NCBI GenBank assembly: GCA_947095585.1
Contig: OX352763.1
Span: forward strand, 44,008,010 to 44,072,009
Direction: 5' to 3'
Origin: Nephrocerus scutellatus
Taxonomy: Eukaryota > Arthropoda > Insecta > Diptera > Pipunculidae
DNA length: 64,000 nt
Part shown: positions 21,209 through 31,783 of the stretch, piece after piece
How the letters are laid out: the number at the start of each line of letters is the position of its first letter
Position numbering within the stretch: the stretch's first letter is position 1
The notes under the pieces: generated by a model
Told to the model about the DNA's origin: nothing
The model's database searches: none
The model's input: only the letters and a program-made list of their open reading frames with translations
Program-made: the position numbers and the translations under genes

Positions 21209-24200
21209 TTCGAAAGAACAATAAAGGTGAACGAAGGTTATAGACACCTACACACGCACCGCGAAAACGGCGTCAACGGGTTAAATCGCAGTTGACAGCT
21301 GACTTGCGAAGACGTTTACAACGGTGTGTCCTAATTCGTTCTCAATTTGATATTGTTGTATTCCTGACATTTAATTTTTGATGGTAACATTTGGTCTTTA
21401 ATTTATCTTTACGAAGCACTTTTCCGGATGTTCCTTTTTCTTTGTTGTTACTTTGAGTTTTCCATAAAAAATCAGACAGTGAATGTGTAGACGAAGAACC
21501 AATAACCGAAAACGAAGTAGCAGAAGCACCAGCCCTCTTACTCTAGAAGTGGGATCATAACTTTCTGCCAGATTCAAGTGCGCAAGTGTTCAATTCAACA
21601 ACCAAGATCGTTGCTTGCCATGCTTGCACAAACGGTGGAAAATCTCAGTTATTTTCGAGTATCGCACTCTGTTGCAGAAATTCCAGAAACTATGTTCCGC
21701 TCCAAAGAGAACTTTTAATTTTTTCTAATAAATAACAGAAAACTATAGCTCTGTAAAGATTTTTCGAATGTAAATTTTGAATATTTCTGTCTGTGATGGG
21801 CAAGGGAAAGCCTTCTACAATCTGAAAATCGTTCAATTGGCAAATTGATTGATCGGACTCACACCACCGTAATTGTCCATCCTGTTTACAGAACTTGCTT
21901 TTCAGAGCTATCTAAAAGAATAGCATGGTGATAATTAATGTTGTGTGTATAGACCAATAACTTGACTGAGCAAGATACTTTATCTGGATGAAACTGCAAA
22001 ACAATAATCATTATTGAAATATCAATTGCAATGAATGAAAATAGTTGGTGTTATTATATCAAATACCTTTTAGTGGCACCTATACGATATTATCATATAC
22101 ACAAAATATCAATTTTATGAATTATAGTATAGTCAAGAGAGAGGTTGCATCCTTGTACACAGTAAACTAAACAAGAATGATATTAATAATTTTATAACAC
22201 CGGAACTTGTTCCAATAAGTCATAAAAACAAGCACAATAGTTTTAGGTTTTTCTTACAGATTAGAGTTGATTTGTTTACCTCTGCATGTTTCACTCACTC
22301 TATTCAATGATATGATTGACAGATGTTCTCACTGTACTCGTACTCTCCAGCTGACAAAAATTCTACTCGAGCAATGAATATATGTATACGGTTTTCGTTT
22401 TTCCCCCTTAGAACTTTTGCGTTTCGGTTATTTTGTATTGTTTAATACCAACCAATTTGGCAGGCCAACAACACTACATTTTTAACCAAATTACTGGAAA
22501 ATTATTTTCAATATTTTGCCAGAGTTAAATGCAGTTGCAAGTAAATATTGCGACTGCTCTTTCCTTATCCATTTTGGTCTAGTAAACATTATATTTTCCT
22601 CGAGCCACAAAACGAAACCACAATGCCCAGACCGACGGTACAAATACGAATGAATATGAAATGAACGCCGAGACGAGAACTTTAATTCAACTAAAAACCA
22701 GACCAATTGCAGAAATAAAGAACAAAAACTATAAAGTGACCGACGAACGAGAACAAAGTTGAAATAACATTATTGCAACTAACAGGGACCTCTTTAAAGG
22801 AGAGTGATGACTGACGACTGACAGATAGTTGAATAATGGGATAAAGTAAAAATATTCCTAATTTATTCATTTCCCCACCAAATTGTGGAATGTGATTAGA
22901 ATTATCACCACCGTATTTCAAAGCATAGAGTACCAGTCGAGTACCACTGTGAAATACCAATACCAACCATAAAACAACAAAAGTTACAGAAATAAGGTTT
23001 TGACAGTTTTGACTTATTTGACATTTATTAAGATGACTGTGTTCACAAAAAATTGATAATATTTGAAAAAAAATCTCCGAAAAATTTGTACTCAAAAGAG
23101 TAATCTTTAAAGTTGATTTAGACTATAGCCTTCTTTGAAAAACTGATGGCAGATGGCGAAAATTCCGTTAATAGTTATACCATATTTCGCCAAAACACAC
23201 TAAAAGATATACAAATAATTTTAAAGGAAAAACCTAGGGCGCATACAACTATTCATGCATAAATTAACAATAGCATGCACCCCAGGTTTAAAAGCTTTTA
23301 TACATTTTATTCTTTTTAGTTTGTTTTAAAAACGTGGTACATTAAATATTTAGTTTTAATCAAATAATTATTTTTAAAAATTCGTTTCAGGTTTGTAGTT
23401 CCTGCTAGAACAATTCATAGAATAATCGGAATTACTGACAATAACATTAAAGGCCGTTATTAAATCCATTGTAGGCCAAAGAAAAAATGCATCCGATCAA
23501 CTGTGACTTCACCAATATTTTTTAAATTAATTAATGTCTTGTTCTTTAAGATTTAAATAAAAAGAAAATGTAATTGATTTGTGTAAGCAAAAGAAAATAA
23601 TTTTTATAACTCCTGTCATAGGCTGACTGTTCAGTAATAAGTATACCTTTTTGTGTCCCAAAAAACTTGGCTACGCTGTGTTTAGTTCAATTTTTGGCTT
23701 GCCAAATTATTGTATATTTCCTTGTATCTTAAAAAGCAAAATAATCGAATGTTCTAATAACGCTGTAATAACCTATAATGTACCGTTGATGTTTATTTTT
23801 GAGTGCAGCTGTCTACTTCTCGTCTTAGAATGTACATAAATCGGACAACTGTCCGAGAATAATTGTGCGAGAACAATTAGCCGGACACCCAAAAACTTCA
23901 ATAAAACGCACAAAAGAGCCGTTCAAGGCATGCGAACGACACAGGTTCGAATCCGAACTCAGTCCGCATAGGTTGTATAAATAAAATCAACTCATAAGAG
24001 CACCAGGAAAATACTTCACAAGGCTGGAAATCCAACCAGTGGGTGGGTAATACCGCGCATAAATAGACAGAAATATAACAGCAACAAAAAATTCAAATTC
24101 GACTTTACAAGACTTTTAGACCGAGATGACTCCACGGCTTAACAAAATAAATTCTGACCCGGAGCGAGAAAACAAGCAAAAGTTTGCTAATTCTTACCAA

Positions 24201-24794
24201 ACTCTACTACTGGTGCAAGTACTTGTACTTCGCCAACGAATAACGAATATGTGCAAAGAGGTATGTTATATATATATAATAATATAGACCCCGTTTCAGT
24301 CCGTATACCACGGACCCTATCTCTTTCTTCTAAAGTACGGAATGAGAAACGCGCTTAAACACTGTTCTCATTCGACACTCTTCCGGTGGTCATACGAACA
24401 CATCTCCTCGGATTTGCCGAGGCTAGCCTATGTCACCACCCATCTCGTGTACTCTCCTCATGCTATCCTCAAAGTTGACGTCGCTCGGTCAACAAGTGCA
24501 AACTGCAGTGTGTGGTGTCCGTGTACCCTGTACCGCATCTTCAACAGCGCAGCTAAAGAACAAAGAAACGTTACTATCGTATGTTTTGCATGCGGTAGTT
24601 TGATTAACTAATTCTTTAGCAATCGAATTGTGAGTGTTTGTTTCTTCTGTTGATTAAACTCATTTTGTCGTGAAGGTATAACACTAGCGACAATTTGTGT
24701 TGATAATCCATTGTAAGACATCCACTTCTCAAATTCGGTCAAAAGATACGGTAAGATGTGTTTTTTTGTGTATGTTATTCGCTGAGTTTAATCA
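21209..24794. other. ZNRF upstream region, no further gene recognised
   Basis: The first ~100 bp should be 5' UTR of the ZNRF transcript on the minus strand; no TATA or initiator is clear. Frames at 22491-22706 and 22691-23095 (minus) and 24342-24611 (plus) have no recognisable domain or splice structure. No tRNA-like gene or TIR pair noticed. Confidence 0.4.
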
Positions 24795-26207
24795 CCTTAC
24801 TCAGCTTGTAAATTAGCCTACAAGAATACCTGACATTGCAAATTATTCCGCAAACACCCTTGACTTGTTCCTTACCTCTCGTCCTGATAAATACTCCGTC
24901 AATGTATTATCGTGTTAATTTCTCGTTAATAAACCACGCAGTTAGAGAAAAAACTTCCAAAAAAACAGTCAATTGGGACGGCTTTAACAACTTCTTTGAG
25001 AATGTTAACTGGTCGCTGTTATTTCGCGATAGCAACTTAGATGACACCGCTGATGCAATCACAAACATCATCCTTATTGGTTGGAGAGATTTTATCCCTT
25101 CCAGGAATAAGCCTGTAAAGAGGCTTCTAGGATTAAAAAGGCATGCTTTCGGTTTTACAAAGTAAACCCTAAAGAGAAAAACCGAATAAATTTTAAACTA
25201 TCCAGAAATGAATGCAATGCCCATCTTCGGATAGTCAAATTCGCCAACGACCAAAAATTGAGTCAAAAATACTACATACAATGTCCCAAAGGTAGTAAAA
25301 ATTTTTGGTCATTCGTGAAAATAATCAAAAATACAAATGACATTCCAGTTGTCAGCTTTATTGACAAGGCCAATCGGTTGCTGCGCATTTTGCAGCTACC
25401 TCCACCCTTCCAGATTATGCATTGCTGCCGCCTACACCTCAGAGTATTGATCACTCTATGGGAAAGATATTCATTCGTACTTGTGCAGTTAAAGTTTTAA
25501 ACGATCTCTACACTCACAAATCCGATGGGCCAGATGGTATTTCCCCATTAGTTCTGAGGAGAGGTTCTTCCAACCTGATATTATATTACTATACTATTTT
25601 CCATCTATCAATCTATTCTATCGGAAAGAGTCCATCCCGAGAAGTTGGAAAACAGCCTTTGTCCAGACCATACCCAAAAAAGGCGAGCCGTCTCCTTCTT
25701 CGTACCGATCCATAGCACTTACATCCATTCTTTTCATGGCTCATGTAATATTTTGAAACCAACGAAATCCATAGTGACCGGCAGTTCGCGGGGAACGTTC
25801 TACTGGTGATTTGATGGTATATCTCCTCGAACAGTTGAACGGGTCTTTGCACCAATTTTGTGAAAGCAAAGCTGTTGCACTCGATATTTCTAAGGCATTT
25901 GACAGAGTTTGGCATCAAATTCTTTTCTCCAAAATACGTTTTTAAACTGCTTCATTTGATTAGAAGCTATTTTGTGGACCGCCTAATTCATGTTGTATTG
26001 GACAGTTTTAAGTCTACATTACATATATGCTGGCATTCCCCAGGACTCTGTTTTGCTCCCGACACTCTTTCTCATTTTTATTAATTATCTCTTGTCCACT
26101 ACTTCAAATCCGATTCACTCTTTCACTGAGGACAGCACTCTCAGCTTCTCATATAAGTGTGAGGAACGTCCTTCCACTTCTCAAGTGGGACTAAAACAAC
26201 TACATAT
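24795..26207 (+). pseudogene. Jockey/CR1-like LINE, 5' part, split by LTR element
   Basis: EN-to-RT linker and RT region of a LINE in broken frames. It contains VNWDGFNNFFENVNWSLLFR (24967 on), GWRDFIPSRNKPVKRLLGLK (25079 on), PKGSKNFWSFVKIIKNTNDI (25285 on), SDGPDGISPLVL (25522 on) and KAFDRVWHQI (25893 on), followed by a frameshifted GIPQDSVL-type motif near 26034. Interrupted at 26207 by the LTR retrotransposon; its 3' part resumes at 30766. Dead before or after the split; several stops. Confidence 0.85.
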
Positions 26208-26922
26208 TGTTACGAAAAGTAGTTAGTAGAGTATATAATGGAATTAGAATCATAAGTGCTAAATTAGTTGCATACTTTTAGGCTAAGACTATTAGCGTAT
26301 CAAAAATAAGTGCTAAATTAGAACTAAGAAAATACTGGGTACTAAAAAAAATAAGCACTCTCATGTTCTAAGACTATTAGGTTATTTGAAATTTGAAATG
26401 TAACCACCTGCAAGTTTGAATCATTGTGTACTGGTTAAACAAGTAGTCAAACCAGTTTTTGCGGTTTGCCCGATTTTTTTAAAGGAACATGATTGAACAT
26501 GTTGTCTATTTTTAGAAGATGACTCATTACATAGAAGTATCGTTAGTTTTAAATAAGGGAATAAGGGTACAATTTTCTGGATATTTCTGTCTGCAACATT
26601 AGAAGTTTCTGGATGCTTTCTGCAACATTAGAAGTATAAATAGAGGCGTTAGGTTGAAGTAAGATTATTAGTTGTTTGGAATTTAACCAGTGCAGTTTTA
26701 AAAGTTCTTGTAAAGTGATAAAGTTATAACCTAAGAGAATTATTGTGAAGTACTAGTGTCATAAGTGTTCATGTGTACACTTAAAGTAATCACCATTATA
26801 AATTGTGAACTTGTGTTAATTTTATTGTTTGTCATTAAAATTGTTATTTGTAAATTAATCAACTTGTGTTGTGTTTTAATTGCAAAATCTATTACGAACT
26901 GGAAAGCCTGAATTTCGTAACA
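26208..26922 (+). repeat. 5' LTR
   Basis: 715 bp from TGTTACGAAAAGTAGTTAGT to GAATTTCGTAACA; TG...CA ends with a TGTTACGA/TCGTAACA inverted terminal motif. It has a TATA-like TATAAATA at 26635-26642. Compared with the 3' LTR there are several small indels and substitutions, so the insertion is not brand new. Confidence 0.95.
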
Positions 26923-26924
26923 AT

Positions 26925-26942
26925 TGGTGTCAGAAGTGGGAT
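26925..26942 (+). promoter_or_regulatory. Primer binding site, tRNA-Leu type
   Basis: TGGTGTCAGAAGTGGGAT begins two bases after the LTR. It is the complement of a tRNA 3' end reading ATCCCACTTCTGACA plus CCA. From memory of animal tRNAs this is tRNA-Leu(CAA). Confidence 0.8.
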
Positions 26943-27094
26943 TTTGCAAATTGTGAGACATTAAAATTTTGCAAATCGTGTAAATTGAGAGACAATAAAT
27001 TTTTGCAAATTGAGAGATAGAAAGATTTTACAAAGCGTTGAACAATAAATAAATTAATTGGTGATTTTACAAACTGATAACATTAAACAATAAA

Positions 27095-28681
27095 ATGGAA
27101 AGTGCAGTGAACATTAAATCCTATAGTTCCCAGGAGCTTAAAAAAGAGCTTGGACGGCGAGGTCTAAGTACTGCAGGAAATAAGCAAGAGCTATTTCTCC
27201 GTTTACAACAAGTCGTTAAAGCAGAAAAACAGCAGGCTGGTGAACCGTTTTCAATTGAGACGGAGTTAGTGGAGCGAAAAACGGCTACTTCGGAAGATAA
27301 AGAAGCCCCAAACATGGAAGCGATGTTTAATGCTCTAATGCAGCAAATGAAGCAGCAAAGTGAACAATCGCAGCAGATATCGCAGCAACAGAGTCAGGAG
27401 AATAAACGGATGAACTTAGAATTGAGTTCCAAATTAAATGAGAAGTTGGAACAGCAAAGTCAAGGTCTGAAGAAAGATTTGAATTTTCAAATTAGTGATA
27501 CGTTGGAACAGCAAAGCCAAAAGCTGAACCGACAAAATCAACAGCAGAGCCAAGAACTGAAGCAGGAATTAAATTCCAAATTCGATCAACAAAAGCAGGA
27601 ATTGAATTCCGAATTCGAACAGCAAAATCAGAAGCTGGATGTAATCCAAGAAAAGTTAAGAGGTGAAATGACTGGAATACAAACATCTCTTAAAGGTGAG
27701 ATTAATGGAATTCATGAAGAAATGAGTGGTCTTGAAGGAAAAATTAAAGAGTTTGAGACCCGATTGGATAGTCGTACCCAATTTGTCAGGGAAAGCCCTC
27801 AACCAAACAGTCCCAGAGTCATTCCAGAATTTTCTAGCAACCAGAAAGGAATATTGAAGCCTCCCGCGTTCGATGGCGATACAGCTTTTGAAAATTTCAA
27901 AGTCCAGTTCACAGCTGCTGTACAACACAATGGATGGGGTGCAGAAGAACAGCTAAATTCTCTGATCTTAGCGTTGAGGGGCAAGGCAGCAGACGTATTG
28001 CAAATGATTCCAAATGCCGAGATGAGTTCCGGAAGAATCTTGAAGGAGTTGGACTTGCGTTATGGACAATCTCACACACAGGAACTAAGCAAAATACAGC
28101 TCCACATGAAGAAACAGCAGAGAGGAGAACGACTTCAAGAATTGGAACGGGAAATAACTAAACTAGCACGACAAGCCTATTCTGGGGTTCCGGCTGGTAT
28201 CTTGGACGGATTGGCAGTAGATGCGTTCATCAATGCTATTCGAGATGAACAGTTGAAGCTTCATTTGAGGACAACAGCCAGAGGAAAGTCAATGAATGAA
28301 GTGTTAGCATCGGTTTTGAAATATGAAGTAGCTAGAGCCAGTTTGTCTACTGATTTAGTTAGATTGCGTAAGCTGGAAACGGAGGACATCACACAAATAA
28401 AGGCAATAGTTAAAGAGGAAATCCGGAAATCAAAAACTGGACGCCCTCAGAACGACGGATACCCAACATCTAGTTCCCGTCCAAAATGTTTTAGATGCCA
28501 GAAACCTGGACATTTCATGCGCGACTGCAAGGCGCCAAGACCGGTACAAACTACAGTACAGCCTGTGAATCGTGTGAAGAGGCCTTTTTCCTTCAAGACC
28601 ACTCTACGGCAGCTAGGCGCATCACAGATAAATGAGGTGCAGCAGCCAGCTTACCTCGTAGCTGCAGCCCAGGAAAACTAA
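27095..28681 (+). CDS. gag: Gag protein with N-terminal SAP domain
   Basis: Intact 528-residue structural protein of the LTR retrotransposon, expected to bind element RNA and form the cytoplasmic particle. Residues ~8-42 (SSQELKKELGRRGLSTAGNK then ELFLRLQ) fit a SAP helix-turn-helix, a motif known for binding AT-rich scaffold DNA. Residues ~85-225 are Gln/Glu/Lys-rich with repeated EQQSQ/LNSKF-type phrases and should form coiled coil. Residues ~253-420 resemble the retrotransposon Gag (capsid-like) domain (PPAFDGDTAFENFKVQF ... LILALRGKAADVL). A CCHC zinc knuckle, C465-x2-C468-x4-H473-x4-C478, precedes a basic tail. The start is the first ATG after the primer site in this frame. The frame is complete although the downstream pol is deleted. 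Confidence 0.9.
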   Translation: MESAVNIKSYSSQELKKELGRRGLSTAGNKQELFLRLQQVVKAEKQQAGEPFSIETELVERKTATSEDKEAPNMEAMFNALMQQMKQQSEQSQQISQQQSQENKRMNLELSSKLNEKLEQQSQGLKKDLNFQISDTLEQQSQKLNRQNQQQSQELKQELNSKFDQQKQELNSEFEQQNQKLDVIQEKLRGEMTGIQTSLKGEINGIHEEMSGLEGKIKEFETRLDSRTQFVRESPQPNSPRVIPEFSSNQKGILKPPAFDGDTAFENFKVQFTAAVQHNGWGAEEQLNSLILALRGKAADVLQMIPNAEMSSGRILKELDLRYGQSHTQELSKIQLHMKKQQRGERLQELEREITKLARQAYSGVPAGILDGLAVDAFINAIRDEQLKLHLRTTARGKSMNEVLASVLKYEVARASLSTDLVRLRKLETEDITQIKAIVKEEIRKSKTGRPQNDGYPTSSSRPKCFRCQKPGHFMRDCKAPRPVQTTVQPVNRVKRPFSFKTTLRQLGASQINEVQQPAYLVAAAQEN

Positions 28682-29691
28682 GTTACACCAGCTTTACGGG
28701 GCGTAAGCTGGTGAAGAGGGGAGAGAGCCCCAGGATCACAGTGAACATTGCCAGACTTGGAAAGGACAGCAACAGCTTGGTTGTTAGTGGTGTGTTAGAA
28801 GGAAAACAATGCACGTTTACCTTGGATACAGGAGCTTCCAGATCAGTTGTAAATCCGAAATTGGTGTCTAAAGGCCAAGTGGAAAAAGTATTTCGCTATA
28901 ATTTGAGGACAGCGACAGGTGAAGCCGCAGCAATTAAAGGAGAGTGCTCCTGTAGTGTCATGTTTGGAGGAATACAGTTTTCTCATCGGTTTATTGTTGC
29001 CAGCATTACAGATGAATGCATATTGGGCTTGGATTTCATGACAGAGCATGAGATGTCCCTTGATCTAAAGAACCACGTGTTAATATGGCGTAATGTGGAA
29101 GTACCCAAGCAAATAAACGAAAACCAGAGTGGTGGGCTAAGAATTATTACTGAAGAAAAAGTAGAGATACCACCGATGTGTAAGAAAATCATCTATGGCA
29201 AGGTGAACGGTGATCATGGGGACAGTACAGTAGGAATAGTGGAGCCAACCAATTTCAATAAGAACGGATTGATATGCGGAAGAACTCTAGTGAAACTCCA
29301 GCCTAAGATACCAGTTAGCACATCACCGAATGTAATAGGAGAAGGAACAGTCATTGGCAAGACTCAGGGAGTAAGCTGTATCGCAAACTGTCAGCCTGTA
29401 AGGGTAAAGAATACGCCACTAGATCTAGAAAGGAAGCAGATAATTCATTCGCTATGTAAACATCTTCCAGCAGCGCTGCGACAAGCAGCAGAAAAGGAGC
29501 TAGAGCAATTTGCCAACGTTTTTGCTGTCAGCGACAACGACATGGGTAAAACCAACATAGTGCGACATCGAATCGATACAGGAAATGCGACTCCAATTCG
29601 ACAGGCACCAAGACGATTACCACTTGCTAAGCAACAAGAGGCAGAGAGCTTCGTCTACCATGCAACATCAAGTTTGGATCACCGCCAGTAG
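28636..29691 (+). pseudogene. pol: Pol remnant: protease and start of reverse transcriptase
   Basis: Open in the -1 frame relative to gag from 28636 (just after a TGA at 28633), overlapping the gag end by 46 bases. No ATG opens the frame, so it would be made as a Gag-Pol fusion. A retroviral-type aspartic protease is visible: LDTGAS around 28822, with the second conserved stretch ILGLDFM around 29023. After a linker, HRIDTGNATPIRQAPRRLP (about 29569) is the usual lead into a Ty3/gypsy RT. The frame then runs past a deletion breakpoint near 29650 and stops at 29691. RT catalytic motifs, RNase H and the integrase core are absent. Confidence 0.85.
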
Positions 29692-30067
29692 AACCGACAA
29701 CAAAGGAGAACTACGTTAGTGATCTAAGGCAGAGGATGACCGCTGTTCATGCTGCAGTAAGGAGCAACATAGTGGATGCCAGCAACCGGATGAAAACGCG
29801 ATATGACCTGCGAGCAAACTGTGGTGGATTTCAGGAAGGAGACTTGGTCTGGCTTTACAATCCCAAGAGAAGAAGAAGGTAAATCTCCAAAACTACAGCA
29901 GAGTTGGGAAGGACCTTATTCGATCTTAGGATTAATGATGTCGTGTATCGGATTCAACAAAGCCACAGATGTAAAATGAAAGTTGTTCACATTGACAGAT
30001 TGACAATGTACAACAACAGAAGGAGTGATGAATCTGTTCGGGACGAACAGAATTAAGGTGGGGGTAA
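29692..30067 (+). pseudogene. pol: Integrase C-terminal remnant and purine tract
   Basis: After the deletion the sequence resumes in the integrase tail: MTAVHAAVRSN, DASNRMKTRYDLRANCGGFQ, GDLVWLYNPK, then frameshifted SWEGPY. The intact version is at 48632-48943. The GGTGGGGGTAA at 30057-30067, immediately before the 3' LTR, is the expected polypurine tract. Confidence 0.85.
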
Positions 30068-30765
30068 TGTTACGAAAAGTAGTTAGTAGCGTATATAATG
30101 GAATTAGAATCATAAGTGCTATATTAGTTGTATACTTTTAGGCTAAGACTATTATCGTACCAAAAATAAGTGCTAAATTAGAACTAAGAAAATACTGGGT
30201 ACTAAAAACAAAGCACTCTCATATTCTAAGACTATTAGGTTATTTGAAATTTGAATTGTAACCGCCTGCAAGTTTGAATCATTGTGTACTGGTAAAACAA
30301 GTAGTCAAACCATTTTTTGCGGTTTGCCTGATTTTTGTTAAGGAACATGATTGAACATGTTGTCTATTTTTAGAAGATGACTCATTACATATAAGTATCG
30401 TTACTTGTAAATAAGTGAACAAGGGTACAATTTTCTGGTCTATTCTCGATATTTCTGTCTAGCTTTTAATTGAGTATAAATAGAGGCGTTAGGACAAAGT
30501 AAGATTATTAGTTGTTTGGAATTTAACCAGTGCAGTTGTAAAAGTTCTTGTAAAGTAATAAAACTATAACATAAGAGAATTGTTGTGAAGTACTACTAGT
30601 ATAATAAGTGTTCTTGTGTACATTTATAGTAATCACCATTAAAAATTGTGAACTTGAGTTATTATTACTGTTTGTCATTAAAGTTGTTATTTTTAAATTA
30701 ATTAACTTGTGTTGTGTTTTAATTGCAAAATCCTTTACGAACTCGAAAGCCTGAATTTCGTAACA
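30068..30765 (+). repeat. 3' LTR
   Basis: 698 bp, TGTTACGAAAAGTAGTTAGT to GAATTTCGTAACA, with a TATAAATA at 30475-30482. Matches the 5' LTR apart from small differences. Followed by the ATAT target duplication. Confidence 0.95.
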
Positions 30766-31530
30766 ATATGTTAAGCACGTTAAATTCTGACATGGACAGC
30801 ACAATAAAATGAGGAGAATTTAACGCTTTCAATGCTGTCTCCTGTCGTCTAAGCGAATCCTAAATATCATGCCATTATCCATGAATGGCACTTGCATCGA
30901 GGAAACTGAAAAACTCGCAAAAAACGACAAACTTCGTTGTAATGACCACATATTTACCGTTGCCAAAAATGCTGCGAAATGGTTAGGTTTACTTACAATA
31001 AATATTTCACTCCCTCTGATCTGTCTACTATCTAAAAGGCTTTTATTCGCCATAAATTTGAGTACAATTGCGTATTGGTGCGCCTAAAACTACCTTGCAT
31101 CAGCTATATAGAAAACAAAACCAAGCGGTAAAACTTATCAGTGACGAAAACATTGCGAAATCATTATATTCGCTTGAACACCGCAGGAACGTTTCCTGGG
31201 GTGCTTAAGAAAAATTGTCAGCTGCATTCCACCTCTTCTTAAATTCAACCGCAGTACTCGTGGCGCTCTAAACGATCATCAGTTACCCTCAAGCCCATCT
31301 TCGGACGTATAGTGAAGTTCAGGGATTTGTTCTTCAGCTGTATAACACGTATGTGGGATGCTCTGCCAAGCTCTGTCTTTCCACATCACTATGATCCACG
31401 GTCATTCAAAACACAAGCTCATAGACATCTCCTCTTTTCTGCTGGTTTTCCTGAACGTCCAAGCATATAGCCGGGCATTATAAGGGTCCGAACCCATTTA
31501 CGCGTGAGCGAAGTATAAAAAAAAATCTCC
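30766..31530 (+). pseudogene. Jockey/CR1-like LINE, 3' part after LTR insertion
   Basis: Continues the LINE interrupted at 26207: thumb/C-terminal region NAAKWLGLLTINISLPLICL (30967 on), then AFIRHKFEYNCVLVRL-like, a WDALPSSVFPHHYDPRSFKT-like block near 31357, and LLFSAGFPERPSI then a stop near 31470. It ends in an A-run at about 31517-31525, the element's poly(A). Frameshifted. Confidence 0.8.
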
Positions 31531-31576
31531 TCATGCCGTAGTTAGTTTCATGCGTAGTTAGACCTATATTTATGTT

Positions 31577-31783
31577 AAGGCGCCGTGTGTTAGTAGATAA
31601 GTCCATGGACTTCTGAGCACGAGGTTCCTGGTTCGAATCCTAGTAACACCGAAAGAATTTTTCACGGCCCCATCTCTCGCGAATGTCAGTTCCATTGGCG
31701 TGCAAAAATATACATGCAAAACACAAATGGAAGCTAGGCCATGCCTTGGACCGCAACGGTTTGTCGCTCCGAGTATTATTTTT
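31577..31783 (+). mobile_element. tRNA-derived SINE, copy 4
   Basis: Begins AAGGCGCCGTGTGTTAGTAG (A box mutated) with an intact B box GGTTCGAATCC, followed by CGGCCCCATCTCTCGCGAAT and CAAAAATATACATGCAAAAC, and ends in a short ATTATTTT tail. Shorter than the other copies because the AAGCTTCTCAATTC part is deleted. Target duplication not clear. Confidence 0.8.

Larger units (their letters stand above)
26208..30765 (+). mobile_element. Ty3/gypsy-type LTR retrotransposon, internally deleted
   Basis: A 4.56-kb element with two LTRs (26208-26922 and 30068-30765), a tRNA-Leu-type primer site, an intact gag, a protease and the first residues of RT. These are joined directly to the C-terminus of integrase, then a purine tract. 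It is flanked by the 4-bp duplication ATAT (26204-26207 and 30766-30769) and sits inside a LINE. Most of RT, all of RNase H and most of integrase are missing, so it could move only with help from another copy. A truncated relative is at 48576-49915. Confidence 0.9.

Noticed and set aside
21209..21247. Upstream ATG at 21247 as the ZNRF start
   Set aside because: It would add 13 residues before MGAKAS and remove the myristoylation glycine from position 2, which the family conserves.
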